A DNA stretch of 64,000 nt. Source: Massilia kyonggiensis (GTDB taxonomy: Bacteria; Pseudomonadota; Gammaproteobacteria; Burkholderiales; Burkholderiaceae_D). The DNA lies in contig NZ_JANUGY010000012.1 of the NCBI RefSeq assembly GCF_024756235.1, forward strand, positions 1 to 64,000, read 5' to 3'. Made by a program: the position numbers and the translations under genes. Below are positions 24,544-32,744 of the stretch, piece after piece. Each line of letters begins with the position of its first letter. Position 1 is the first letter of the stretch. The notes below the pieces were generated by a model. That model saw only the letters and a list, made by a program, of their open reading frames with translations. It was not told where the DNA came from and searched no databases.

Positions 24544-25410
24544 ATGAAACTGCTGCGATTCGGCCCGAAGGGCGCCGAGAAACCTGGCCTGATGGACGCC
24601 AACGGCGTGATCCGCGACCTGTCCGGCGTGCTGCCCGACCTGACCTCGGCCCAGCTGGCCGCCGGGGCACTGGCCCGCCTGTCCGATGTCGACCCGAGCC
24701 GCCTGCCGGCCGTGGAACAGCCCGTGCGCTACGCGCCCGTCGTCGCCGACATCGGCAAGCTGATCTGCGTGGGCCTGAACTACTCGGACCACGCAGCCGA
24801 ATCGGGCATGGCCGTTCCCGCCGAGCCGGTGCTGTTCACGAAGGCGACCAGTTCGATCATCGGCTGCAACGATCCGGTCGTGCTGCCGCGCGGCTCCGTC
24901 AAGAGCGACTGGGAAGTGGAACTGGGCGTCGTCATCGGCAAGCGCGCGCGCTACGTCGACGAAGCGGACGCCCTCGACTACGTGGCCGGCTATTGCGTCG
25001 TGAACGACCTGTCCGAGCGCGAATACCAGCTGGAGCGGGGCGGCCAGTGGGACAAGGGCAAGGGCTGCGACACGTTCGGCCCCGTCGGCCCGTGGCTCGT
25101 GACGACGGACGAAGTGCCCGATCCGCAAAACCTGGACATGTGGCTGGAAGTGAACGGCAAGCGCTACCAGACCGGCAATACGCGCACGATGGTGTTCACC
25201 GTCGCGCACCTGGTCAGCTACATCAGCCGTTTCATGACGCTGCAGCCGGGCGACGTGATCAGCACCGGCACCCCGCCGGGCGTGGGCCTCGGCCAGAAGC
25301 CGGATCCGGTGTACCTGGAGCCGGGCGACCGCATGCGTCTCGGCATCGAAGGCCTGGGCGAGCAGGAGCAGACCGTCCACGCCTGGAACGAGGCGCTGAT
25401 CGACGGCTGA
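24544..25410 (+). CDS. FAH-family 2,4-diketo-3-deoxy-L-fuconate hydrolase
   Basis: A 288-residue fumarylacetoacetate-hydrolase-fold enzyme. The start is ATG 24544 with AAAGGA upstream; an open frame extends 5' but overlaps the AKR gene. Metal ligands are visible: Glu124 and Glu126 in DWEVELGVVIGK, and Asp155 in VVNDLSERE. The family loop KGKGCDTFGPVGPWLV is also present. In non-phosphorylative fucose and rhamnose pathways such enzymes split the 2,4-diketo-3-deoxy acid into pyruvate and L-lactate. Context supports the fucose version. Confidence 0.84.
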   Translation: MKLLRFGPKGAEKPGLMDANGVIRDLSGVLPDLTSAQLAAGALARLSDVDPSRLPAVEQPVRYAPVVADIGKLICVGLNYSDHAAESGMAVPAEPVLFTKATSSIIGCNDPVVLPRGSVKSDWEVELGVVIGKRARYVDEADALDYVAGYCVVNDLSEREYQLERGGQWDKGKGCDTFGPVGPWLVTTDEVPDPQNLDMWLEVNGKRYQTGNTRTMVFTVAHLVSYISRFMTLQPGDVISTGTPPGVGLGQKPDPVYLEPGDRMRLGIEGLGEQEQTVHAWNEALIDG

Positions 25411-25482
25411 TCGTTCGTACATCGTTCGTAAATAAAAGGCGCACAAGCGCCAATGCGAAGACTTAGCGGAGACATTGCAGAC

Positions 25483-26781
25483 ATGACGGACCCCTCGACG
25501 CGGCAGTACCGGTTTTCCCTCGTGATGATCACCTCGCTGTTTTTCATGTGGGGGTTCGTCCACAATCTCGACCCGATCCTGATCCCGCACCTGCGGCGGT
25601 CGTTCAGCCTGAGCGTGCTGCAGTCGGCGCTGGTGGATTCGGCCGTGTTCATCGCCTACTTCGTCATGGCGCTGCCGGCGGGCCTGCTGATCCGCCGCGC
25701 CGGCTACAAGGCGGCGATCATCTGCGGCCTGCTGCTGTTCGCCACGGGTTCGCTGATGTTCATCCCGGCCGCGAACACGCAGCAATACGTGGTGTTCCTG
25801 GCCGCGCTGTTCACCATCGCGTGCGGCCTGACGATCCTGGAGACGGCCGCGAATCCGTACGTGACGCTGCTGGGCCGGCCGGAGCGTGCGGCCCAGCGCA
25901 TCAACCTGGCGCAGTCGTTCAACGGTCTCGCCGCCACCTTGGCGCCGATCATCGGTGCGCGCCTGATCCTCGTGCACGGCGCCGACGACGCGCAGCTCGC
26001 CGCGATGCCGGAAGCGGCGCGCCAGGCGGCGCTGGCGGCGGAAGCGGCCAGCGTGAAAGGGCCGTACATGGTGCTGGGCCTCGTCATCATCGCGCTCGCC
26101 GTCGTGTTCTGGTTCCTGAAGCTGCCGGAAGTCGGCGGCCGGTCGGACACCGCGCCGGCCAAGAGTTCGCTCGGCGAGGCGCTGGCCGTGCCGTCCATCC
26201 GCCGCGGCGCGATCGCCCAGTTCTTCTACGTGGGCGCGCAGGTGTGCGTGTTCAGCTTCTTCATTCTGTACGCCACCCGCTCGGCGGGCGTGTCGCCCGT
26301 GACCGCGGCCGATTACCTCGGCTGGGGCTGCGGCATGGCGTTCATGGTCGGCCGCTTCGTCGGCACGGGCCTGATGCGCATCGTGGCGCCGGCCCGGCTG
26401 CTGTGGATGTACGCGCTGGCCTGCGTGATCCTGGCGGGCGTGGCGATGGTCGCGCAGGGCGTCGCCAGCCTCGCGGCCGTGATCGGCATCGCGTTCTTCA
26501 TGTCGATCATGTTCCCCACCATTTTCTCGCTGGGCCTGCAGGGCGCCGGCCACCACGCCGACATGGGCAGCGGCCTGATCATCATGGCCATCGTGGGCGG
26601 CGCGCTGCTGCCGCTGCTGTTCGGCTACGTCAGCGACGTGACGCACAACGTGCAGTACGGCTACGTCGTGCCGCTGCTGTGCTTCGTCGTCATCGCCTGG
26701 TTCGCGCGCGCATCCCTGTTGCAGGACAGCCGGGAAGCCCGCACCACGCCATCTTCCATGGGAGTCACGAAACGTGTTTGA
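25483..26781 (+). CDS. fucP: L-fucose:H+ symporter (FucP family)
   Basis: A 432-residue, 12-helix MFS protein of the FHS (fucose-galactose-glucose) family in the inner membrane. Seen: SLFFMWGFVHNLDPILIPHLRR, close to the FucP N-terminal signature FFxWGxxxxLNDxL, and LETAANPYVTLLG, RINLAQSFNGLAATLAPIIGA, which are diagnostic for FHS. The start is placed at ATG 25483 because GGAGA lies 9 bases before it; ATG 25453 (10 residues longer) has no good ribosome site. It imports L-fucose for the surrounding pathway and overlaps the SDR gene by 8 bp. Confidence 0.85.
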   Translation: MTDPSTRQYRFSLVMITSLFFMWGFVHNLDPILIPHLRRSFSLSVLQSALVDSAVFIAYFVMALPAGLLIRRAGYKAAIICGLLLFATGSLMFIPAANTQQYVVFLAALFTIACGLTILETAANPYVTLLGRPERAAQRINLAQSFNGLAATLAPIIGARLILVHGADDAQLAAMPEAARQAALAAEAASVKGPYMVLGLVIIALAVVFWFLKLPEVGGRSDTAPAKSSLGEALAVPSIRRGAIAQFFYVGAQVCVFSFFILYATRSAGVSPVTAADYLGWGCGMAFMVGRFVGTGLMRIVAPARLLWMYALACVILAGVAMVAQGVASLAAVIGIAFFMSIMFPTIFSLGLQGAGHHADMGSGLIIMAIVGGALLPLLFGYVSDVTHNVQYGYVVPLLCFVVIAWFARASLLQDSREARTTPSSMGVTKRV

Positions 26782-27538
26782 ACTGAACGACAAGAGGGCC
26801 GTCGTCACGGGCGGCGGCAGCGGCATCGGCAAGGCGATCGCCCAGCTGTTCGCGCGCCAGGGGGCGCATGTCCACGTGGTCGACCTGAACGACGCCGCCT
26901 GCCTGCAGGTGGTGCGCGAGATCCGCGAGGAGGCCGGCCGGGTCACGTCCCACGCCTGCGACGTGTCGCGCCAGGCCGACGTGAAGGCGCTGATGGAGAA
27001 CATCGGCCCGTTCGACATCCTGGTCAACAACGCCGGCATCGCCCATATCGGCAAGGCCGACACGACGAGCGAGGAGGATTTCGACCGCGTCATGAGCGTC
27101 AACGTGAAGGGTGTCTACAACTGCCTGCACGCCGCGATCCCGCAGCTGCGCGCGAACGGCGGCGGCGTCATCCTCAACATGGCGTCCGTCGCGGCCTGGG
27201 TGGGCATCAAGGAGCGCTTCGCGTACTCCACCGCCAAGGGCGCCGTGATGGCGATGACCCTGTCGGTCGCGAAAGACTACCTGCAGGACGGGATCCGCTG
27301 CAATTCGATCTCGCCGGGCCGCGTGCACACGCCGTTCGTGGACGGCTTCCTCGCGCGGAATTATCCGGGCCGCGAAGCGGAGATGTTCGAGCAGCTGTCG
27401 AAGACGCAGCCCATCGGCCGCATGGCGCAGCCGGACGAAGTGGCCGCGCTCGCGCTATACTTGTGCAGCAAAGAGGCTGCCTTCATCACGGGAACCGATT
27501 ATCCGATCGACGGCGGCTTCATCACCCTGAACACGTAA
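26774..27538 (+). CDS. SDR, probable 2-keto-3-deoxy-L-fuconate dehydrogenase
   Basis: A 254-residue classical short-chain dehydrogenase/reductase. Seen: TGGGSGIG (12-19) for NAD(P), NNAG (85-88), Ser138, Tyr151 and Lys155 (YSTAK). The start is a GTG at 26774 inside the end of fucP, with GGGAG 9 bases upstream. Expected to oxidise 2-keto-3-deoxy-L-fuconate to the 2,4-diketo acid that the FAH enzyme cleaves. It could instead act earlier as a fucose dehydrogenase, since SDRs are also known for that step. Confidence 0.84.
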   Translation: MFELNDKRAVVTGGGSGIGKAIAQLFARQGAHVHVVDLNDAACLQVVREIREEAGRVTSHACDVSRQADVKALMENIGPFDILVNNAGIAHIGKADTTSEEDFDRVMSVNVKGVYNCLHAAIPQLRANGGGVILNMASVAAWVGIKERFAYSTAKGAVMAMTLSVAKDYLQDGIRCNSISPGRVHTPFVDGFLARNYPGREAEMFEQLSKTQPIGRMAQPDEVAALALYLCSKEAAFITGTDYPIDGGFITLNT

Positions 27539-27547
27539 AGCCGCTCG

Positions 27548-28678
27548 ATGATCATTTCTTCCGCCACCGACTATCGCGAGGCGGCGCGCCGCCGGTTGCC
27601 GCCGTTCCTGTTCCACTATCTCGACGGGGGCTCCGGCACCGAGTCCACGTTGCGCGCCAACGTGAACGACCTGCACGAGGTCAGGCTGCGCCAGCGCGTA
27701 TTGAAGGGGTCGGAGACGCTGGACCTGTCGACCGAATGGTTCGGCGTGAAGCGCGGCCTGCCGCTGGCGCTGGCCCCGATCGGCCTCGCCGGCATGTATG
27801 CGCGCCGCGGCGAGGTGCAGGCAGCCAGGGTGGCGGCCGAACGCAACATCCCGTTCATCCAGTCGACCGTGTCCGTGTGCCCGCTCGCGGAGGTGGCGGC
27901 GCAGTCGTCGCAACCGCTGTGGTGCCAGCTGTACGTGCTGAAGGACCGCGGCTTCATGCGCGACTACCTGCGCCGCGCGCGCGAGCTGAACATCGATACG
28001 CTCGTGTTCACCGTCGACATGCCGGTGCCGGGGGCGCGCTACCGCGATGCCCATTCCGGCATGAGCGGCCGCCACGGCCCGCTGCGCCGCGTGCTGCAGG
28101 CGATGCTGCATCCGCGCTGGGCTTTCGACGTGGGCCTGTTCGGCCGGCCGCACGACCTGGGCAACATCTCCGCGTACCGCGGCCATGCGACGGGCCTCAC
28201 TGACTACATCGGCTGGCTGGCGGCCAACTTCGATCCGGGCATCAGCTGGAGCGACCTGCAATGGATCCGCGACGAATGGCAGGGCCCCATGGTCATCAAG
28301 GGCATTCTCGACGCGGACGACGCGCGCGACGCGAAGGCGTTCGGCGCGGACGGCATCGTCGTCTCGAACCACGGCGGCCGCCAGCTGGACGGCGCGCTGT
28401 CCACGGCGAAGGCGCTGCCGTCCATCGCGGCGGCCGTGAAGGGCGACCTGACGATCTTCGCCGACTCCGGCGTGCGCACCGGCCTGGACGTCGTGCGGCT
28501 GCTGGCGCTGGGCGCGGACGGCGTCCTGATCGGCCGCGCCTTCATCTACGCGCTCGCGACCGGCGGCGCGGCGGGCGTGCGCAACCTGCTCGCCATCCTC
28601 GAAAAGGACATCCGGACCAGCATGGTCCTGACGGGCGTGCAATCCGTCCGCGACATCGGGCCGGACTGCCTGGCCTGA
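27548..28678 (+). CDS. FMN-dependent L-lactate dehydrogenase (LldD-like)
   Basis: A 376-residue alpha-hydroxy-acid oxidase/dehydrogenase with an FMN-binding TIM barrel, probably membrane-associated and feeding the quinone pool. Seen: FLFHYLDGGSGTE near the N-terminus, the LPLALAPIGLAGM loop, and the catalytic block VVSNHGGRQLDG with His275 and Arg278. It starts 9 bp after the SDR gene. In this operon it would oxidise the L-lactate released by the FAH hydrolase to pyruvate, completing fucose breakdown. Other 2-hydroxy acids are possible. Confidence 0.86.
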   Translation: MIISSATDYREAARRRLPPFLFHYLDGGSGTESTLRANVNDLHEVRLRQRVLKGSETLDLSTEWFGVKRGLPLALAPIGLAGMYARRGEVQAARVAAERNIPFIQSTVSVCPLAEVAAQSSQPLWCQLYVLKDRGFMRDYLRRARELNIDTLVFTVDMPVPGARYRDAHSGMSGRHGPLRRVLQAMLHPRWAFDVGLFGRPHDLGNISAYRGHATGLTDYIGWLAANFDPGISWSDLQWIRDEWQGPMVIKGILDADDARDAKAFGADGIVVSNHGGRQLDGALSTAKALPSIAAAVKGDLTIFADSGVRTGLDVVRLLALGADGVLIGRAFIYALATGGAAGVRNLLAILEKDIRTSMVLTGVQSVRDIGPDCLA

Positions 28679-28686
28679 GCCTTTCC

Positions 28687-28706
28687 GCCGGCGCGCTCGC
28701 GCCGGC
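28687..28706 (+). terminator. Strong GC hairpin after lldD-like gene
   Basis: GCCGGCGC - GCTC - GCGCCGGC is a perfect 8-bp stem with a 4-base loop, 8 bp past the stop codon. There is no T-tract after it, so it may be a 3'-end stabilising hairpin or a partial terminator between the two fucose transcription units. Confidence 0.45.
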
Positions 28707-28760
28707 TGCGCAATTTCATACCTGTCTCCAGCCCTTTTCACGTTGCTTTTCGGTTATAAA

Positions 28761-28782
28761 TGTATTAAATTTATAGAATACA
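28761..28782. promoter_or_regulatory. Fucose-operon operator, copy 2
   Basis: TGTATT-N10-AATACA is a perfect 6-bp inverted repeat in the promoter of the zinc dehydrogenase unit, 17 bp before its start. It matches copy 1 (21928-21949) at 20 of 22 positions. It lies where a bound repressor would block the promoter or ribosome access. Confidence 0.6.
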
Positions 28783-28799
28783 AAACGAAAGGCAACAAC

Positions 28800-29819
28800 A
28801 TGAGTCAGATGAAGTGCGTAGTATGCGAATCCCCCGGCGACCTGCAACTGGGCTTCAAGCCGGTGCCGGAGGCCGGTCCCGGCGAAGTCCTGCTGCGCGT
28901 ACGGCGTATCGGCGTGTGCGGTACGGACATGCACATCTTCCGCGGCACGCAGCCGTTTCTCGCGTATCCGCGCGTGATGGGACACGAGCTGTCCGGCGAA
29001 GTGGTCACGGCGCCCGCGGGCTCCGGCCTCGCGGCGGGCGACGAGGTGTTCGTGATGCCCTATCTGTCGTGCGGGGAGTGCGTCGCGTGCCGCAAGGGCA
29101 AGACGAATTGCTGCACGCGCATCCAGGTGCTGGGGGTGCACCGCGACGGCGGCATGGCCGAATACCTCACGCTTCCGGCGCAGTTCGTGCTCAAGACGGA
29201 AGGCATCTCGCTCGACGATGCGGCGATGCTGGAATTCCTCGCCATCGGCATGCACGCGGTACGCCGCGGTGCCGTCACCGAGGGGCAGCGCGTGCTGGTC
29301 GTCGGGGCCGGGCCGATCGGCGTGGCCGTCGCGCTGTTCGCGGCGCTGAAGGGCGCGCAGGTCACGGTGCTCGATGCGCGCGCGGACCGCCTCGGCTTCT
29401 GCCGCGACGTGCTGAAGGTCGCGCACACGGTGACGGCGGGCGAGGGCGACATCGACGCGCTGCGCGAGGTCACTGGCGGCGATTTCTTCGACGCCGTGTT
29501 CGACGCCACCGGCAACATCAAGGCGATGGAACGGGGCCTGGACTTCGTCGCGCATGGCGGCACGTACGTGCTCGTGTCGATCGTGCCGGAACGGATCTCG
29601 TTCGCCGACCCGGAATTCCACAAGCGCGAGACGACCCTGCTCGGCAGCCGCAACGCGACCGTGGAAGACTTCCGCGAGGTGCTCGCCGCGATGAAGGCGG
29701 GCCTGGTGCCGACGCGGGCGATGAACACGCACCGCGCCACGCTGGACGAATTCATCGACACGCTGCCGCGCTGGATGGACCCGGCCAGCGGCGTGATCAA
29801 GGCCATCGTCGAGGTGTGA
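28800..29819 (+). CDS. Zinc-dependent medium-chain alcohol/sugar dehydrogenase
   Basis: A 339-residue MDR-family dehydrogenase. Catalytic zinc ligands Cys40 (GVCGTD) and His62-Glu63 (GHE) and the structural zinc set Cys91/94/97/105 are all present. The Rossmann motif is VVGAGPIGVAVA. The start is ATG 28800 with AAAGG upstream; earlier in-frame codons overlap the operator. It is the first gene of the second fucose unit. Candidate roles are L-fucose or L-galactose 1-dehydrogenase, or oxidation of a later hydroxy intermediate, possibly redundant with the AKR or SDR. Confidence 0.82.
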   Translation: MSQMKCVVCESPGDLQLGFKPVPEAGPGEVLLRVRRIGVCGTDMHIFRGTQPFLAYPRVMGHELSGEVVTAPAGSGLAAGDEVFVMPYLSCGECVACRKGKTNCCTRIQVLGVHRDGGMAEYLTLPAQFVLKTEGISLDDAAMLEFLAIGMHAVRRGAVTEGQRVLVVGAGPIGVAVALFAALKGAQVTVLDARADRLGFCRDVLKVAHTVTAGEGDIDALREVTGGDFFDAVFDATGNIKAMERGLDFVAHGGTYVLVSIVPERISFADPEFHKRETTLLGSRNATVEDFREVLAAMKAGLVPTRAMNTHRATLDEFIDTLPRWMDPASGVIKAIVEV

Positions 29820-29898
29820 ATGATGCCGCTTCCCAGCGCGGCGCCGAGTTCCGGTAGAATGAGGGATTGTCTACCCGGCCTTCACCACTCCGGACTTC

Positions 29899-30813
29899 AT
29901 GGCCCGACCTCCAACCATCTTCAAGCGCAGCGCGAACCTGCTGCTGCAATACATAGCCGACCACGTGGGGGTCGGCGAAGCGCTGCCGACCGAGCAGCAC
30001 ATGGCCGAACTGGGCGAGGGCAGCCGCACGGCGATCCGCAGCGCGCTGGCGCACTTCCACGAGTGCGGCCTGATCAGCGACCTGAAGGAACGCCGGCTGC
30101 TGCGCAAGCCCGACCGCACGGACTACTTCGACCTGGACGAGCTGCGCACGGGCGCGGACCGCATTCGCGAAGTGCTGATGGAGCGCATCTATCACAGCGA
30201 CCTGCCGCCGGGCGCCGAGTTCTCGGAGACGGAACTGGCGCGCGCGGCCGGGACGAGCACGATCAGCGTGCGCGAATTCCTGATCGGCTTCTCGCACTCG
30301 GGCCTGATCGAGAAGAAGCCGCGCGGCGGCTGGCGCCTGTGCGCGTTCGACCGCTCGTTCGCGATGGAGCTGGCCGACGTGCGCCAGATGTTCGAGTTCG
30401 CCGCGATCGACCGCTTCGCCGCGCTGCCGCCGGATTCGCCGGCCTTCGCGGAGCTGCAGCAACTGATCGCACGGCACGAGCAGCTGGGGTCCGTCATGCC
30501 GACGCACCACAAGGACTTTCCGGCGCTCGACCGCGATTTCCACGCGTTCCTGATGGGGCAGCTGGACAACCGCTTCGCGCAGGGGTTCTTCGACCTCGTG
30601 TCGCTCGTGTTCCACTACCACTACCAGTGGGACAAGACGCAGGAAATGGTGCGCAACGAGTATGCGGTGCACGAGCACCTGGACATCCTGCGGGCGCTGG
30701 CGCGGCGCGACGTTTCGGGCGCGCGCGAGGCGATGCGCGTCCACCTGAGTTCCGCACGCAGCACCCTGCTGCAATCGATCCGTGTCAGGGAAATGAAGGC
30801 GCACCCGGGCTGA
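29899..30813 (+). CDS. GntR-family regulator with two DNA-binding domains and FCD domain
   Basis: A 304-residue regulator of the FadR/GntR type. Residues 10-70 look like a GntR winged helix (LLLQYIADHVGVGEALPTEQHMAEL ... GLISDLKERRLLRK). Residues 85-147 form a second one (REVLMERIYHSDLPPGAEFSETELARAAGTS ... GLIEKKPRGGWRL). The C-terminal FCD helical domain (about 155-300) carries the His-rich metal/ligand face (FHAFL, YAVHEHLDIL). Two winged helices in one FCD regulator are unusual. It lies in the fucose cluster and is the natural candidate to bind the two 22-bp sites, with a fucose-pathway intermediate as effector. Confidence 0.82.
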   Translation: MARPPTIFKRSANLLLQYIADHVGVGEALPTEQHMAELGEGSRTAIRSALAHFHECGLISDLKERRLLRKPDRTDYFDLDELRTGADRIREVLMERIYHSDLPPGAEFSETELARAAGTSTISVREFLIGFSHSGLIEKKPRGGWRLCAFDRSFAMELADVRQMFEFAAIDRFAALPPDSPAFAELQQLIARHEQLGSVMPTHHKDFPALDRDFHAFLMGQLDNRFAQGFFDLVSLVFHYHYQWDKTQEMVRNEYAVHEHLDILRALARRDVSGAREAMRVHLSSARSTLLQSIRVREMKAHPG

Positions 30814-30838
30814 CGCTCCCGCGGGCGCGGGAGGGAAA

Positions 30839-31669
30839 ATGATGCTCGTCGACGCCCATCAACACTTCTGGCGGCTGGCCGACCGCAACGGCGCATGGCC
30901 GCCGCCCGGCCTCGCGGCCATCTACCGCGATTTCTTCCCGCCCGACCTGGCGCCGCTGCTCGCGCAGCACGGCGTCGCGCGGACGGTGCTCGTGCAATCG
31001 ATGCCGAACGAGGACGACACGCGCTTCATGCTCGGCCTGGCCCGCGCGCACCCGTTCATCGGCGGCGTGGTCGGCTGGACCGACCTGAAGGCGCCCGACG
31101 CGCCGGCGCGGATCGCCGCGCTCGCCGCCGACCCGATGCTCAAGGGCTTGCGGCCCATGCTGCAAGACATCGAGGACGATAACTGGATCGCCGACCCCGC
31201 GCTGGCGCCCGCGGTCGCCGCGATGCTGCGCCATGGCCTCAGCTTCGACGCGCTGGTGCTGCCGCGCCATCTGCCCGCCCTGTACGCGTTCGCACAGCGG
31301 CATCCGGACCTGCCGATCGTGATCGACCACGGCGCCAAGCCGCTGATCGCGGAAGGCGTGCTGGAGCCTTGGCGCACCGACATCGCGCGCCTGGCCGCGC
31401 TGCCGCAGGTGAGCTGCAAGCTGTCCGGGCTCGTCACGGAAGCGGGCGCGGACTGGGATGTCGAGCGCCTGCGGCCGTACGTCGATCACTTGCTGGAATC
31501 CTTCGGGCCGCGCCGCCTGATCTGGGGCAGCGACTGGCCGGTGCTGAACCTGGCCGCCGATTATGGACGCTGGCTCGCCGCCTGCGCGTCGCTGCTGGAC
31601 GGACTGTCCGGTGCCGACCGGCTCGCCGTGTTCGGGCTGAATGCCCTGCGTTTTTACCGTATCGATTGA
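30839..31669 (+). CDS. Amidohydrolase-2 family L-fucono-1,5-lactonase
   Basis: A 276-residue metal-dependent hydrolase of the amidohydrolase_2 TIM-barrel family. The metal site begins with HxH at His7/His9 (VDAHQHFW), and a late Asp lies in LIWGSDWPVLN. WTDLKAPDAPARI and KGLRPMLQDIEDDNW match the fuconolactonase subgroup style. It hydrolyses L-fucono-lactone, made by the fucose dehydrogenase, to L-fuconate. GAGG precedes two adjacent ATG codons (30839, 30842); either could start the protein. Confidence 0.85.
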   Translation: MMLVDAHQHFWRLADRNGAWPPPGLAAIYRDFFPPDLAPLLAQHGVARTVLVQSMPNEDDTRFMLGLARAHPFIGGVVGWTDLKAPDAPARIAALAADPMLKGLRPMLQDIEDDNWIADPALAPAVAAMLRHGLSFDALVLPRHLPALYAFAQRHPDLPIVIDHGAKPLIAEGVLEPWRTDIARLAALPQVSCKLSGLVTEAGADWDVERLRPYVDHLLESFGPRRLIWGSDWPVLNLAADYGRWLAACASLLDGLSGADRLAVFGLNALRFYRID

Positions 31670-31679
31670 GGAGTCTTAT

Positions 31680-32009
31680 ATGCAAAGAATGGGAATGGTC
31701 ATCGGCATCCTGCCGGAAAAGATCGCGGAATATAAAACGCTGCACGCCGCCGTGTGGCCGCAGGTGTTGGCCCGTCTTGCGGAAGCCAATGTGCGCAATT
31801 ACACGATCTTCCTGCGCGAGCCGGAAAACCTGTTGTTCGGCTATTGGGAATACCACGGCACGGATTTCGCCGCCGACATGGCGCATATCGCGGCCGATCC
31901 GGAGACGCAGCGCTGGTGGACGTTCTGCAGCCCGTGCCAGGTGCCGCTGGCCAGCCGGGCCGAAGGCGAGCACTGGGCGATGATGGAGCCCGTGTTCCAC
32001 ATGGACTGA
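31680..32009 (+). CDS. RhaM-type sugar mutarotase (L-fucose mutarotase role)
   Basis: A 109-residue protein of the L-rhamnose mutarotase (RhaM/DUF718) family, which interconverts sugar anomers. Seen: GILPEKIAEYKTLHAAVWPQVLARL, YTIFLREPENLLFGYWEY and a Trp-rich end. The start is ATG 31680 with GAGGAG 7 bases upstream; a longer frame beginning at 31641 overlaps the lactonase. In this cluster it most likely supplies the correct fucose anomer to the dehydrogenase. It is the last gene of the fucose cluster. Confidence 0.85.
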   Translation: MQRMGMVIGILPEKIAEYKTLHAAVWPQVLARLAEANVRNYTIFLREPENLLFGYWEYHGTDFAADMAHIAADPETQRWWTFCSPCQVPLASRAEGEHWAMMEPVFHMD

Positions 32010-32019
32010 CGCCTGCCGC

Positions 32020-32045
32020 CGCCGGCTGCATCCCCGCGGCCGGCG
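32020..32045 (+). terminator. GC-rich hairpin ending the fucose cluster
   Basis: CGCCGGC (32020-32026) and GCCGGCG (32039-32045) form a 7-bp stem with a 12-base loop, 10 bp past the mutarotase stop. A weak CCTTTTCC run follows. Probable terminator. Confidence 0.45.
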
Positions 32046-32380
32046 TATCACCTTTTCCGCCTTTCCTTCCCAGCCGCGCAATGCGGCGTCCGCATCCGCC
32101 CGATCCCCGCGTGAAAATATGTGAAAAATGTCCGTCGCGGAGGGATTACGGGATCTCAAAATTTAACAAAAAATCTCGCTTATTTCCCTCGCATACCGGG
32201 GTTTCGTTTTGATCGATTTCATGACGACTGTTATTGAATTTAACATTGTCATGGAATATTCGGCTGATTAGCATCGATATGATTCGAATGCATAAGGCAG
32301 AGATTCTCCAGCGCCGGAGTCGTTGCATCCGATGACAACCGTTGTGGTGTTCCCTTGAATTTTTTCAGGAGTCAACCCGA
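32046..32380. other. AT-rich intergenic region before the twin-CX3C genes
   Basis: About 335 bp without a credible gene. From about 32110 to 32345 it is clearly A/T-richer than its surroundings. A tentative promoter is TTGAAT (32234-32239), 17 bp, TATTCG (32257-32262). AGGAG at 32367-32371 serves the ATG at 32381. No repeat or RNA gene was recognised. Confidence 0.35.
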
Positions 32381-32686
32381 ATGAAAATCTCTTCCAGCCT
32401 GTCTTTCAAGCTCCTCGCTCTCGCCGGCGCGATGATGGTGTCGACGGCGTTCGCGGCGAGCTACGACGCCTGCGATGGTGCCTGTACCAGGTACGCGCAG
32501 GACGCCTATGCCTCGTCCAAATCGTATTACACGACGCAGCAGACCAATTACTGCAACGGCCTGGCGGATCCGAACGCCCGATCCGCCTGCCTGGCCGGGG
32601 TGCCGGCGTACGCGGAGCAGCAGGCCCAGGGCGTGTACACCTACGTGTACAACGAATGCACGCGCAGCTGCAGGGCCTCGCCGTAA
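32381..32686 (+). CDS. Small secreted six-cysteine (twin CX3C) protein, paralog 1
   Basis: A 101-residue protein with a signal peptide (residues 1-25, LLALAGAMMVSTAFAA). The mature part has six cysteines: a CX3C near the start (CDGAC), two single cysteines (NYCN, SACL) and a CX3C at the end (CTRSC). It is otherwise Ala/Tyr/Gln-rich and predicted helical, so a disulfide-linked helical hairpin is likely. AGGAG lies 9 bases before the ATG at 32381. It is followed 58 bp later by a clear paralog. No known family recognised; periplasmic or secreted. Confidence 0.72.
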   Translation: MKISSSLSFKLLALAGAMMVSTAFAASYDACDGACTRYAQDAYASSKSYYTTQQTNYCNGLADPNARSACLAGVPAYAEQQAQGVYTYVYNECTRSCRASP

Positions 32687-32744
32687 TTCCGAAATCCGGA
32701 AGCTCAAGAACGTCATTATTCGACATGTCAAGGAGTGCAGTCAT

